64,000 nucleotides of DNA from Advenella kashmirensis W13003 (GTDB lineage: Bacteria > Pseudomonadota > Gammaproteobacteria > Burkholderiales > Burkholderiaceae_B), in NCBI RefSeq assembly GCF_000506985.1, contig NZ_KI650979.1, positions 868,001-932,000 of the forward strand, written 5' to 3'. Shown here piece by piece: positions 26,971 to 36,686 of the stretch. Under the pieces are notes generated by a model. That model did not search any database and was not told where the DNA came from. It worked only from the letters and a program-made list of their open reading frames with translations. The translations under genes were made by a program, and so were the position numbers. How positions within the stretch are numbered: position 1 is the stretch's first letter; each line of letters opens with the position of its first letter.

Positions 26971-26976
26971 AAGAGG
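26971..26976 (+). promoter_or_regulatory. Ribosome binding site choosing ATG 26982
   Basis: AAGAGG ends 5 nt before ATG at 26982. The upstream in-frame ATG at 26928 has no comparable site, so 26982 is preferred. Confidence 0.6.
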
Positions 26977-26981
26977 CCAGA

Positions 26982-28592
26982 ATGTATAAAGAGAATGCGG
27001 ATGCTGCAGGTATTTCTCTCATTTCTTCATGGAATACAAAAATTAGTGTGCGATCATTTTCGGGCATCGTATATCTAGATAGTGCAATTGTAATAGGGCA
27101 AGCAGGGTTCGACTGCTATTCAACCTCAAATGAAATAATAAAAGACTCGTTATGGGATGGGCGATTTTCTTATTTCGAACAAAAAGAGAGGAATGCGTGT
27201 GCTTTCACCGACTATATGGGCCAGGACATAATATTCTTCTATCGTTCTGAAGAACACTGGGCGGCATCGAATTCTTTCCTATTTTTGGCTGAATTTTTAG
27301 CTGCGAAAGGGGTGAAACTCACAGTACGTGCTCCCTCACTCGTTGCGCCACTATATCCAAACAGTTTTACTCAACAACTGATCTCTGATAGAACTGGAAT
27401 AGCCGAAATTCGCATGCTACCGGCGCATCAAAAAATCGAGGTTGTAAACGGAAACTTTCGCGTCATCAACAGAATTAATCCCATTCCGTCTAAAATTGGT
27501 AAAAGTGAATACAGAGATGTCCTCATTCAATACGCTGAAAAATGGGTCGCTCGTACTCACGCTCTTTTAGCTGAATTTCCCAATACTACAAAAGTCGATA
27601 TTACGGGAGGGCGAGATTCCCGTCTCATACTCGCTTTAATTTGTGCCGGGCACGATGACCTTTCCAATATCAACTTCAGTTCAAATAAGGCACAAGCCGA
27701 GGACTTTAAAGTTGCGCAATCTTTAAGTACACGCCTCGGCTTCGAAATTCGAAACCCGAAAATTCCCATCGCTCGTGCTAGCAACGAGGCAATGCTTGAT
27801 TTATGGAAATATGGGAATCTCGGGATATATTATCCGGTTTATTTCGCCGGGTCGACACAACCCGCGAGTACGTTGCACTTCCATGGCGCTGGCGGCGGAT
27901 GTTTACGCGAGGTCTACGGAGACAACCTGGTCAACGCAGTGATGCAGAAAGTCCCGGCAAGTGACATGGTCCGAAGCAGATTGAGAAATGAGTTGCGGAC
28001 AGCGCTCAAATTATGGGGACTCGATGACCTTCAAGATCCTATGGCATGGACGGTCCACTATCGCAACAGTCGCTCCCGTTTACATTTCGGTCGAAATTGG
28101 TTTCGCAATCTATTCAGCACCTTAATTACCCCGATTGCATCATGGGACTTAGTACGTGCAGTAAGCGCTTACGATAAAGAAGAGTTGGCGCGGGCTCAAA
28201 TTTACTGTGACCTGATGTTACTCTGCAAACCGGAATTGGCCTATGCGCCCTTTGATACACCGGAAAAATCGTTTTCCAGCGAAGCAATTGCCGCATCCCC
28301 TTTTGTCGAAAATCGCCCTTCTCTAAAACGACTAATTGGAACTATCAGTATCTATAGAGGGCAGCCTGAAGCCATACCAAAATCGCAAGATATTTCGCTA
28401 TCCGATCACAAACAATTATTAGGACGCGAGCTGCGTTTCAATAAGTCATTCGCAAAATCGCTTAATATCATCGCGCCACGTTATTTCGTCGATGCCGAAA
28501 ATGCGCTCTCATCGACACAATCTTTAACAAAGTCCGGGACAAAGGCAGCACATATTATCGCTGTAGGAGAGATCGTGAAGTTGTGCAGCTAA
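26982..28592 (+). CDS. AsnB-like amide synthetase lacking the amidotransferase cysteine
   Basis: 536 aa. Residues ~1-185 resemble a degenerate class-II glutamine amidotransferase domain (YMGQDIIFFYRSEEHWAASN), but the N terminus is MYKENA, without the Cys2 nucleophile. Residues ~190-480 are the ATP-pyrophosphatase synthetase domain with VDITGGRDSRLI (~residue 208), a Thr variant of the SGGxDS loop. Proteins of this kind (compare beta-lactam synthetase) adenylate a carboxylate and use an amine other than glutamine ammonia. Here it could amidate or aminoacylate a uronic acid of the capsule (inference). It is transcribed away from the IS3 debris and converges on the 1546-aa gene, with a hairpin between. 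Confidence 0.75.
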   Translation: MYKENADAAGISLISSWNTKISVRSFSGIVYLDSAIVIGQAGFDCYSTSNEIIKDSLWDGRFSYFEQKERNACAFTDYMGQDIIFFYRSEEHWAASNSFLFLAEFLAAKGVKLTVRAPSLVAPLYPNSFTQQLISDRTGIAEIRMLPAHQKIEVVNGNFRVINRINPIPSKIGKSEYRDVLIQYAEKWVARTHALLAEFPNTTKVDITGGRDSRLILALICAGHDDLSNINFSSNKAQAEDFKVAQSLSTRLGFEIRNPKIPIARASNEAMLDLWKYGNLGIYYPVYFAGSTQPASTLHFHGAGGGCLREVYGDNLVNAVMQKVPASDMVRSRLRNELRTALKLWGLDDLQDPMAWTVHYRNSRSRLHFGRNWFRNLFSTLITPIASWDLVRAVSAYDKEELARAQIYCDLMLLCKPELAYAPFDTPEKSFSSEAIAASPFVENRPSLKRLIGTISIYRGQPEAIPKSQDISLSDHKQLLGRELRFNKSFAKSLNIIAPRYFVDAENALSSTQSLTKSGTKAAHIIAVGEIVKLCS

Positions 28593-28603
28593 TTGCGATA
28601 TTA

Positions 28604-28636
28604 GATGGTGTGATTCAATATCCACATCACACCATC
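28604..28636. terminator. Hairpin between convergent genes
   Basis: Eleven-base arms GATGGTGTGAT and ATCACACCATC enclose 11 nt. It lies 12 nt after the plus-strand stop and 38 nt before the minus-strand stop. There is no long T-tract, so it is a candidate bidirectional terminator rather than a canonical one. Confidence 0.55.
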
Positions 28637-28673
28637 ATAGTCATTGGTCTGAAACTTAATGCGATTTCGCCGG

Positions 28674-31600
28674 TTAGAGCACTCCTTTTATAATTTCCAT
28701 CTCTTTTAGAACTGTCTGCTGTAATCCACTTTGACGCGCGACACGCTGACTGGCGTTTTTTGACAGCTTTTGGAAAAGTTCAGGAGAACGATATAGCGTT
28801 TCCACAGCATTCGCTATACCAATATAATCTTCGCCATCGACGAGCATCCCACATTCACTATCAACAAATTCCGGGATAGCGGTAACATTCGTCGTGATTG
28901 GCACCAGCCCTGAGGACATTGCTTCATCACGTGATACACCCTGGGAGTCCATCCGAGTGGGTGTAAGGAAGACCCCATAATCCTGATGCAATGACGAAAT
29001 TTCGTAATGGGAAAGAAACCGCCTGTGGATATTCACATTTTTGAATGATCGCAAAGGTGCAGTAACTTCATCGAATAGCTCCCCATCACCATATAGACCG
29101 AATTCGAGTTTTTCAAAAAACTCACGTTTCGACAGTTCCAAAATTGCCTTTACCGTCAAATCGTTAGCATATTTTCGACTGGCGTATGGTCGAATAGAAA
29201 GCAATTTTGTTCTTTGGTCAGGATTCTTCTCTCTGTATCGGAACATATTGCCATCAATATAATTGTGGACGATGTCATACTTAACCTTAGTCAAATCTAT
29301 ACTAAAATCTTCAGATACTTCGTCGGCAAAGTATTGAGATACAAAGACCAATTCCAGATTTGGATGCGGCTGAAGCAAAATCGAACGCCAGAATTTAAGA
29401 CGCCTGTCACTTAATTTCTTTTGACGATTGACTTCGTCCTTGGTCATACGCTCAAATTCAAATTGACGCCGCTGCCAGACCTGGATTTCAGCCCCATGCA
29501 CCCAAACCGTTACTCGTACACGATCAATGTGCTTGCTCAAAACCGACCACATTTTCTCATCAAGCAAGTGAACCAGTACGTTCTTGTATTGTCCTGTTGA
29601 TAACGTTGCGTCCAGGAGATCAGCATCTCCCGAAACGACGTCAACCCCCTCAAACTCTCGATATGCGTTAGCTTTCTCATTGGTGATTCTAAAGACAGAA
29701 ACGTTCAAACCGTTTTCTTCGTATGCTCTTACACGAGTATGCAAAAATCCATACTTGTACAAATCGTTATAGTCGGGATATTGCTTCGTGAGTACCAAAT
29801 ACGGAGAAGCACTTACAATTGCGGCCGGTTTTTGTCCATGGGTACCTAAAACCAACCGGTTGATTCGCGCATCACCTGCTCCCTGTACTCGTAGGCCAAA
29901 ACGAATCTTTCGGCAATGTTCAGGTATTGCCAGAGCGTTAAAATCCCCCGCTATATTCATGGCGTGGGCAATTTTCTTACCATCTTTATCTTGAAATTCG
30001 AATACCGTCTTCAATTGACATGTAGTGTGACACTCCAGCTTGAACTGGCTATTCAAAACCATATTGATGTCTGCACGGTCATATATCTGACGAGAGTAAA
30101 GATAAACATATTTATCCGCTGGCAATCTGGACTTAATATAGAATATCTCGCGCTTTATCCCCCATTCGATCAAAGGGTTATTTGAAGCGGGTATACGCTG
30201 AGCAATGGCTTTTGCAGATAGTTGTGGTAAAGAATCGTCGTGACTATCAGAATCGACACTTTTAACTTCTGCGGCAATTATTGATAAATCAGCTTCAAAC
30301 GACAAGCCAGTGTTGACTACTTTGAGATCATTCACAATCGTGGTGATACTTTCTCTCGCTTCCTCGGATACATGTCGACAATAGTTAAATTCGTCCAGAG
30401 CGAGCATATTACTCATTTTGAATACGTAACTATCAATTTCACAAGCTGCAAGAACAAGTGTCTCTTTAGCAAGATCGGTCATCTTAATTAAAGAGCTGCG
30501 TGCGTCCAGAGCGGATGCTTCCTTGTATTGAGTCTTATCATATTTGAGTTCGATTCTTTCATCGTCAAAATCGTAGTATGAAGTTTTTCCTAAAACAACA
30601 GCCGATGTATATCTCCGAGCGAGCACCAAATCGCAAATGTAGTTTGGGCCATAATAATCGCTATTCGAAAAGAACGCGATATAACCGTCTTGTTCCTGCT
30701 CCTCAACGTATTGCCCCAATGCTTCGAAATCACGAAGAAGAATAGGATCGAGATCGGACGAGTCGACTTCAATTTTTGTGACAACTAAGCATTTAGTGTT
30801 CTTATAGGATTGATGCCGGATGTTTTCCACGAAATAGTCAAATTCGCTCTTGGTTTTGATGAACGAAATAACATAAACAACGGGGTTCTCATCTTCCGGA
30901 GGACGCTGCAAAACTTTACCAGCGATATACTGAAGTCGAGCGTGATAAGTATGTTCGCTCATTACTTTGCGCAAGCCAGCTAAACGCAGCTTGCGGTATT
31001 TCAACTCGTCGTTACATATTTCACGCAAGCGGCTATCCAGTTCCGAAACACTATCAGAAGACACTACCAGTTCGCCAAAGAGCACACGAACTCCTCGCGA
31101 AAAATTTGATACTACAATGGTGTTAGATGCAAGAAGCTCAAATACCCGCCTCGCAAACATAGTTTGCGACTGTTTAATGGTATTCATGTTAATACCATAC
31201 CGATAGCCTTTGTAGGCTTTGTCTATCTCACTAAATGGCAGTGTTCCTACAATATATTGATGATACTTTTCCGGAAAAACGTAATGGGGATGAGGGTTGT
31301 CAAAATTCCGATCATGGATCTCCAAAGGCCGCAACTTAACAATAGTATCGACAAGAGAAGCGAAGTCACGCTGTCGCTCAGGATATCGCAGATAGTAAGA
31401 CCCTGCGAAATTGAATGCATCCTTACGCTCATATTTCTCAACCGGATTATGAGTCAATGGTTGCGCAGCGAACGGCAACAAATATACGCGACTATGGCCC
31501 ACGGCCTGTTTATACTTTGGCAAGCAATCCAGGTCAGTGGTAAAAATTGCGTCAACCCGACTGGCGACCGGGATAAAAGTCGAAAAATGTACAGGATCTT

Positions 31601-33314
31601 CTTTGTTCCAGAACAAACTAGGGATTTTGCTCTGACGACACCATTCGATTATCTCTAATAAAACGGGATCGGCATTGCTAATCTTGGTTTTCCATAAGCC
31701 ATCTAGCCCGTTCCATGCTGATTCGATAAATAAAAGATCGGGCCTGAACTCAGAGAGTTGCGCTCTCCAAGTTTCTGGATGAAGCTGCAATACGTCTGCT
31801 TCCGGGGCATATGAATGATAGGTGAACTCATCCATAATCGCCGCCACTCGCAACTTCGAGCTATTACTGTTATCTATCTGAGTGTTCGCTTCAGCAAAGG
31901 AAATTTCAGTTTTTTTTTCCAGCTTTACCTGCTGTGGATTTTGGCTAATGATTGTTTTTCGACTTTGTTTAATCTTTTTTCGGTCACGAGCTTCTTTCCT
32001 GATTTGAAGTAAGGCACCAGGCAGTCTAAAAAAATTAGATACGGATTTAGTTGATTGAACCAGTGCATAACCTATTTGGTACGAAATCGTCTTATAACCA
32101 GCGTCTCGTTCAACTACGATCCGTTCCTCTAGCGACTCGATCGTTTTGCGATATCGTTCCTCTCTCGCCGCAAGACCAACAAAGTTTACTTTTATTCGCT
32201 CATTGGTAGTTTTAAGCTCATTCAATTCTTTCCGGAGCCGATCGACATCACGAACCGCATCTGACAGCTGCTCATTTAATTCATTCGATTGCTGTTGCGC
32301 ACTATCGTGCATGGAGCGCCAATGACGGACGTCCTGTTCATATTTCGATTCACTCTGAACAAAATCAAAATGCAACTTTCTATATGCTGCTTCACCCTTT
32401 TTCCGTTCCTCGAGAGCTACCTCGAGGGCACGCTCGAGATTATCTTTTGTCTGTCGGTATGTGGCTTCTAAGCCATCCAGCGCTTCTTTATATTCACCTT
32501 GCCGAAGTTGGCTTGCATACAACAGAGATTCTGTTTCTCTATTCTTCTCTAAAGATACTTCGGACTCCCGTTGTAAATCATACAGTTTCTTTTGCGCTAT
32601 ATTAAGCTGGTCTTGCAAAGTGTCTCTGGCACGTTTGAAAGCATCGCGTTGCTTGGTATGGTGTTGCAAAAGTCGATTCAACTCCTCAAACTGAGCAAGA
32701 GAAACGTCCGACTTTTTCAGTGCATCCTGTAATTTTCTTTCAGAACTGTCTGACTGTTCCCGCAAACGGTTTGCGAGTAATTTATACTCATCGCTTTGTA
32801 TGTGTGTTGCGGCCAGTTCTTCTTCGACAGACCTCAGCTTGTTCTGACTCTGCTCTGCATCATCGTGTAGTTGACCGATTCGATTCTGCAGCGATGTTAT
32901 TCGCTTCGCTTGTTCGGATATCTCCTCTTTTTGCCTCTGAAGCTCTGCCTCTCGCTCTGTCAACAGAGTTTCTGTTTTTTCCATATTCTTTGTAAGAATA
33001 TCAATCTGCTGACCTGTCTGAGCAAGAGTAGCTTCAATCTTATCGTTTACGGTATTTAAGGTCGCATCTTTCTTTTGCACACTATCATGCAATTGGTCAT
33101 AGTATTGCTGATTACTTTTCAGCAATGCCTCAAGGAGCGATATGACTTGCTTCTGCTCGGAAATAATGGCATTCAACGATTCTTCTTTTTCATTCCAAAT
33201 TGACTCGTTGACTTGGAATGACAGCCGCGCACGATCCAGTTCGTGTTCGAGCTTAACAATGTATAACTCGTGATTTTCTTTATCGTCATCGGAAATATCT
33301 GCCAATCCCGTCAT
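28674..33314 (-). CDS. Giant coiled coil / CgeB-like / GT4 fusion
   Basis: 1546 aa. Residues ~10-420 are unbroken coiled coil. Residues ~485-810 are a CgeB-like GT-B unit (KLRVAAIMDEFTYHSY, FWNKEDPVHFSTF, FARRVFELLASNT). Residues ~815-1010 form a middle alpha/beta domain. Residues ~1050-1145 look like a beta-sandwich. Residues ~1150-1540 are a GT4 enzyme (VWVHGAEIQVWQRR, LSIRPYASRKYAND, LTPTRMDSQGVSRDEAMSSG). It is a clear paralogue of the 1591-aa protein from the CgeB unit onward, with a longer coil instead of the FkbM domain. Its ATG has AGGA 7 nt upstream. It follows wecC on the same strand, suggesting it uses ManNAcA or extends its glycan (inference). Confidence 0.8.
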   Translation of the reverse strand: MTGLADISDDDKENHELYIVKLEHELDRARLSFQVNESIWNEKEESLNAIISEQKQVISLLEALLKSNQQYYDQLHDSVQKKDATLNTVNDKIEATLAQTGQQIDILTKNMEKTETLLTEREAELQRQKEEISEQAKRITSLQNRIGQLHDDAEQSQNKLRSVEEELAATHIQSDEYKLLANRLREQSDSSERKLQDALKKSDVSLAQFEELNRLLQHHTKQRDAFKRARDTLQDQLNIAQKKLYDLQRESEVSLEKNRETESLLYASQLRQGEYKEALDGLEATYRQTKDNLERALEVALEERKKGEAAYRKLHFDFVQSESKYEQDVRHWRSMHDSAQQQSNELNEQLSDAVRDVDRLRKELNELKTTNERIKVNFVGLAAREERYRKTIESLEERIVVERDAGYKTISYQIGYALVQSTKSVSNFFRLPGALLQIRKEARDRKKIKQSRKTIISQNPQQVKLEKKTEISFAEANTQIDNSNSSKLRVAAIMDEFTYHSYAPEADVLQLHPETWRAQLSEFRPDLLFIESAWNGLDGLWKTKISNADPVLLEIIEWCRQSKIPSLFWNKEDPVHFSTFIPVASRVDAIFTTDLDCLPKYKQAVGHSRVYLLPFAAQPLTHNPVEKYERKDAFNFAGSYYLRYPERQRDFASLVDTIVKLRPLEIHDRNFDNPHPHYVFPEKYHQYIVGTLPFSEIDKAYKGYRYGINMNTIKQSQTMFARRVFELLASNTIVVSNFSRGVRVLFGELVVSSDSVSELDSRLREICNDELKYRKLRLAGLRKVMSEHTYHARLQYIAGKVLQRPPEDENPVVYVISFIKTKSEFDYFVENIRHQSYKNTKCLVVTKIEVDSSDLDPILLRDFEALGQYVEEQEQDGYIAFFSNSDYYGPNYICDLVLARRYTSAVVLGKTSYYDFDDERIELKYDKTQYKEASALDARSSLIKMTDLAKETLVLAACEIDSYVFKMSNMLALDEFNYCRHVSEEARESITTIVNDLKVVNTGLSFEADLSIIAAEVKSVDSDSHDDSLPQLSAKAIAQRIPASNNPLIEWGIKREIFYIKSRLPADKYVYLYSRQIYDRADINMVLNSQFKLECHTTCQLKTVFEFQDKDGKKIAHAMNIAGDFNALAIPEHCRKIRFGLRVQGAGDARINRLVLGTHGQKPAAIVSASPYLVLTKQYPDYNDLYKYGFLHTRVRAYEENGLNVSVFRITNEKANAYREFEGVDVVSGDADLLDATLSTGQYKNVLVHLLDEKMWSVLSKHIDRVRVTVWVHGAEIQVWQRRQFEFERMTKDEVNRQKKLSDRRLKFWRSILLQPHPNLELVFVSQYFADEVSEDFSIDLTKVKYDIVHNYIDGNMFRYREKNPDQRTKLLSIRPYASRKYANDLTVKAILELSKREFFEKLEFGLYGDGELFDEVTAPLRSFKNVNIHRRFLSHYEISSLHQDYGVFLTPTRMDSQGVSRDEAMSSGLVPITTNVTAIPEFVDSECGMLVDGEDYIGIANAVETLYRSPELFQKLSKNASQRVARQSGLQQTVLKEMEIIKGVL

Positions 33315-33501
33315 TTTTTTTCCTGTTTGAAAACTTCACCGCAAGTAGATCGTCAAGTGCGGTGGGAGAAGAATGCCTGCACTAACGCTCGCATGGTTAT
33401 TTCTGCCTTTATGCAAAAGATCAAATGCGCACCACTCTACAGCGATGCGCAACTTAAACTATCTTCAACTGCAAAGAATGAACCACTCGTTCTCTAATTT
33501 T

Positions 33502-34776
33502 TTACCAAATTCCCTTTGCATCAAACAAACGCTGGCTAGATTTCAAATCAGGTTTGAGTTCTTTGAACTGCTTGTGATCTACTAATATAACCACCACATC
33601 TGCAGAATCTAAGGTTTCTTCAAGCTGCCCCAATTTGAGCTTCACATCAGATAAAGAGCCCGGAAGCTTTTCAATATTCGGTTCCACCGCAATCACTTGA
33701 TCTGGATATTGCTGAGCCAGGTTTCGGGTAATTTCCAATGCCGGGCTTTCGCGCAGGTCATCAATATCTGGTTTGAAAGCGAGTCCCAAACATGCGATTT
33801 TCAACTCAGACTGTTTTCGACCCGCAGAAACCAGCTCCTGAATCAGCCCATTCACTTTTTCTTGAACCCATTCAGGCTTATGATCGTTGATCTCCCGCGC
33901 AGTGCGGACAATTTTTGCTTGTTCCGGTGTTTTGTTCACAATAAACCAAGGATCTACTGCTATACAGTGCCCGCCCACGCCGCATCCCGGTTGCAGGATA
34001 TTGACACGCGGATGGTGGTTTGCAAGTTTAATCAGTTCCCAAACATTAATTCCAAGTTTATCGCAGATCAATGAGAGCTCATTGGCAAAAGCAATATTCA
34101 CATCGCGAAATGAATTTTCGGTCAGCTTGCTCATTTCCGCCGTGCGAGCGTCCGTAATGAGTAACTCACCTTCGACGAAAATTCGATAGACGTCAATTGC
34201 TTTTTGCGAACATTCTTTCGTTAGGCCTCCAATAATCCGATCATTCTGAACCAATTCGCGTACGACATGCCCAGGCAATACGCGTTCGGGACAATATGCT
34301 ACGTGAACATCCATCTCTTCATCGGCTGCAGATTGCGGAAACTTCAGATCAGGTCGAGCCTTCGACAATACCTCGACCATTTTTTCGGTTGTACCCACCG
34401 GGGAGGTAGACTCAAGAATGACAACATCGCCCTTTTTCAAGACTGGGGCAATTGATTCGGAAGCGGCGAGCACATATGACAAGTCTGGCTCATGATCACC
34501 CTTGAAAGGAGTCGGCACCGCAATCAGAAAAGCGTCAGCCGGCTCCGGTTTATTCGTGGCCTTTAGATACCCCCCGGACACAGCAGCCTGGACTATCATA
34601 TCCAGTTCCGGCTCGACGATGTGGATCTTTCCTTGATTGATAGTATCAATCGCGTGCTGATTGACGTCCACCCCGATTACTTTAACGCGTCTTGAAGCAA
34701 ACATTGCAGCAGCAGGAAGGCCAATGTATCCCAGCCCAATTACGGAAATAGTCGTTTCTTGATTTGATGTTGTCAT
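33502..34776 (-). CDS. wecC: UDP-N-acetyl-D-mannosamine dehydrogenase
   Basis: Oxidises UDP-ManNAc to UDP-ManNAcA with two NAD+. The N-terminal Rossmann domain has VIGLGYIGLPAA (residues ~12-23). The middle has NILQPGCGVGGHCIAVDP with the catalytic Cys of the GGHC motif, and the C-terminal UDP-binding domain has AFKPDIDDLRESPA. Length 424 aa is typical. It lies 43 bp downstream of wecB, and the two act in series. It supplies an acidic sugar that several ligase-like enzymes in the locus could modify. UDP-GalNAc or UDP-Glc dehydrogenases have similar layouts, but the wecB partner favours ManNAc. Confidence 0.93.
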   Translation of the reverse strand: MTTSNQETTISVIGLGYIGLPAAAMFASRRVKVIGVDVNQHAIDTINQGKIHIVEPELDMIVQAAVSGGYLKATNKPEPADAFLIAVPTPFKGDHEPDLSYVLAASESIAPVLKKGDVVILESTSPVGTTEKMVEVLSKARPDLKFPQSAADEEMDVHVAYCPERVLPGHVVRELVQNDRIIGGLTKECSQKAIDVYRIFVEGELLITDARTAEMSKLTENSFRDVNIAFANELSLICDKLGINVWELIKLANHHPRVNILQPGCGVGGHCIAVDPWFIVNKTPEQAKIVRTAREINDHKPEWVQEKVNGLIQELVSAGRKQSELKIACLGLAFKPDIDDLRESPALEITRNLAQQYPDQVIAVEPNIEKLPGSLSDVKLKLGQLEETLDSADVVVILVDHKQFKELKPDLKSSQRLFDAKGIW

Positions 34777-34819
34777 CTGTTTACCTATAACTATATTTTT
34801 TCATTGCATTTTAAATACG

Positions 34820-35944
34820 CTATGCGAACTGTTTGCGAATCGCCTCGACGATTCGTACACAAGCTTTTCCGTCGCCATATGGATTGTGTGCGAAGCTCAT
34901 GCTGTTATAAGCTTCTTGATCCGTTAACAATTTGACGACTTCCTCTTCGATTTTGGATGCGTCGGTGCCGACAAGCCTCACCGTCCCCGCTGCTACGGCC
35001 TCGGGCCTTTCTGTGGTATCTCGCATAACCAGTACCGGCTTGCCCAGCGATGGCGCCTCCTCTTGAATACCACCGGAATCAGTCAGGATCACTGACGACC
35101 GGGTCATCAAATAGACAAATGGCAAATAATCAAGTGGTTCGATGAGGTATACATTTGGCAAAGAATCAAGAATTCTGCCGACCGGCTCTCGTACATTGGG
35201 ATTCAAATGGACCGGGTAAACAAAATCAGCGTCGGGGAAACGTTCTGCCAAGGCTTTGATGGCACTGCATATGCGCACAAATCCATCACCGAAATTCTCT
35301 CTTCTATGTCCTGTGATAAGAACCAGTTTAGCGCCATCGCGTAAAAATGGAAATCGTGCACTGATCGACTCGGCCAGATCAGTATCTGTTTCGAGCTTTT
35401 CTTTTACCCATAACAATGCATCGATTACGGTATTTCCCGTCACCGTAATACTATCATCTACGATATTCTCAGCTAATAAATTTGATTTTGCCTGGTCAGT
35501 GGGAGCAAAGTGCAATTTCGCGAGTGCTCCCGTAAGCTTTCGATTGGCCTCTTCTGGCCATGGAGAATAAATATTACCTGTACGTAGTCCAGCTTCGACA
35601 TGACCAACTGGGATCCGATGATAATAAGCCGCGAGGGTAGTTGCAAAAGTCGTAGATGTGTCTCCATGCACCAAAATGAGGTCCGGCTTATCTTTGGCAA
35701 GGACAGCTTCGATTCGATTTAGAATTTCGGTGGTGATTCCAGCAAGTGTCTGACCTGGCTTCATAATGTTGAGGTCGTGTTGCGGTGTAATTTCGAACAA
35801 ATCCATCACCTGATCCAGCATCTGGCGATGTTGTGCTGTTACACACACAGCGCTTTCGATATCGTTCTGTTGCTCAAGAACTTTAACCAAAGGCGCCATT
35901 TTAATTGCTTCCGGCCGTGTGCCGAAAACGGTTAATACTTTCAT
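34820..35944 (-). CDS. wecB: UDP-N-acetylglucosamine 2-epimerase (non-hydrolysing)
   Basis: Cytoplasmic enzyme interconverting UDP-GlcNAc and UDP-ManNAc. The sequence opens [19 protein letters not shown] and carries [28 protein letters not shown] and the C-terminal [14 protein letters not shown], all hallmarks of the family. Length 374 aa is standard. GAAGAGG lies just upstream of its ATG. It sits between the export genes (kpsT, 82 bp upstream) and wecC, so precursor supply and export are probably co-transcribed. Confidence 0.96.
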   Translation of the reverse strand: MKVLTVFGTRPEAIKMAPLVKVLEQQNDIESAVCVTAQHRQMLDQVMDLFEITPQHDLNIMKPGQTLAGITTEILNRIEAVLAKDKPDLILVHGDTSTTFATTLAAYYHRIPVGHVEAGLRTGNIYSPWPEEANRKLTGALAKLHFAPTDQAKSNLLAENIVDDSITVTGNTVIDALLWVKEKLETDTDLAESISARFPFLRDGAKLVLITGHRRENFGDGFVRICSAIKALAERFPDADFVYPVHLNPNVREPVGRILDSLPNVYLIEPLDYLPFVYLMTRSSVILTDSGGIQEEAPSLGKPVLVMRDTTERPEAVAAGTVRLVGTDASKIEEEVVKLLTDQEAYNSMSFAHNPYGDGKACVRIVEAIRKQFA

Positions 35945-36026
35945 TTAGACCTCTTCACCTGGAATTTCCCGCTTAATAAAAAACACATAATCTATATTAG
36001 TACATGGATATGTAATATTAATGACT

Positions 36027-36686
36027 TCAACCTTCGTTCTGATACATGCGTATCCCTTCTTCGACATCCTCAAACGGAACGACTTGACCATTTCTTAGCA
36101 GAAGCACATAATCGCACATGGATCGAACCTGCCCCATACTATGGGTAACCATGATTATTTTCGAAGTGCTGATTCGATCTTTAAATGCTTTTTGCGCTTT
36201 TGCACGGAAATGCGCATCCCCAGTGGACATTGCTTCATCGATCAAATAATAGTCGAAGTCAAAGGCAAGACTTAAACCAAAAGCCACTCGTGAGCGCATA
36301 CCCGAGGAATATGTACTGATAGGCTGATCAAAATATTGTCCTATTTCTGCAAAATCCTCCACATATCGGAGAATTTCCCTCATACGGCTGCCTTCTGCGC
36401 CGTAAACGCGAGCGACGAATTTAACATTATCACGTCCGGTCAGCGAGCCTTGAAACCCCCCCGAAAGCCCCACCGGCCAGGAAATGGAACCACTTGTGAT
36501 GATTTTCCCCTTGTCAGGCACATCCAAACCTGCAATGAGGCGCATCATTGTCGACTTACCTGCTCCATTGCGCCCAATGAAAGCGATATTTTTTCCCGGT
36601 GGCACAGAGAAAGACAAGTCGCGAAAAATAGTAACTTTCCCTTTTGTCGTAATATACGATTTTGAAATGTTACGTGCTTCAATCAT
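36027..36686 (-). CDS. kpsT: Capsule polysaccharide ABC exporter, ATPase subunit
   Basis: Energises export of lipid-linked capsular polysaccharide across the inner membrane. It has Walker A IGRNGAGKSTMM (~residues 37-48), signature YSSGMRSR, Walker B YYLIDEAMSTGD and the switch histidine in MVTHSMG. Length 219 aa matches KpsT/CtrD/BexA. Its start overlaps the stop of the permease gene by 4 nt (ATGA), indicating translational coupling. The C terminus lacks the carbohydrate-binding extension of Wzt, consistent with a group 2/3 capsule system. Confidence 0.95.
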   Translation of the reverse strand: MIEARNISKSYITTKGKVTIFRDLSFSVPPGKNIAFIGRNGAGKSTMMRLIAGLDVPDKGKIITSGSISWPVGLSGGFQGSLTGRDNVKFVARVYGAEGSRMREILRYVEDFAEIGQYFDQPISTYSSGMRSRVAFGLSLAFDFDYYLIDEAMSTGDAHFRAKAQKAFKDRISTSKIIMVTHSMGQVRSMCDYVLLLRNGQVVPFEDVEEGIRMYQNEG

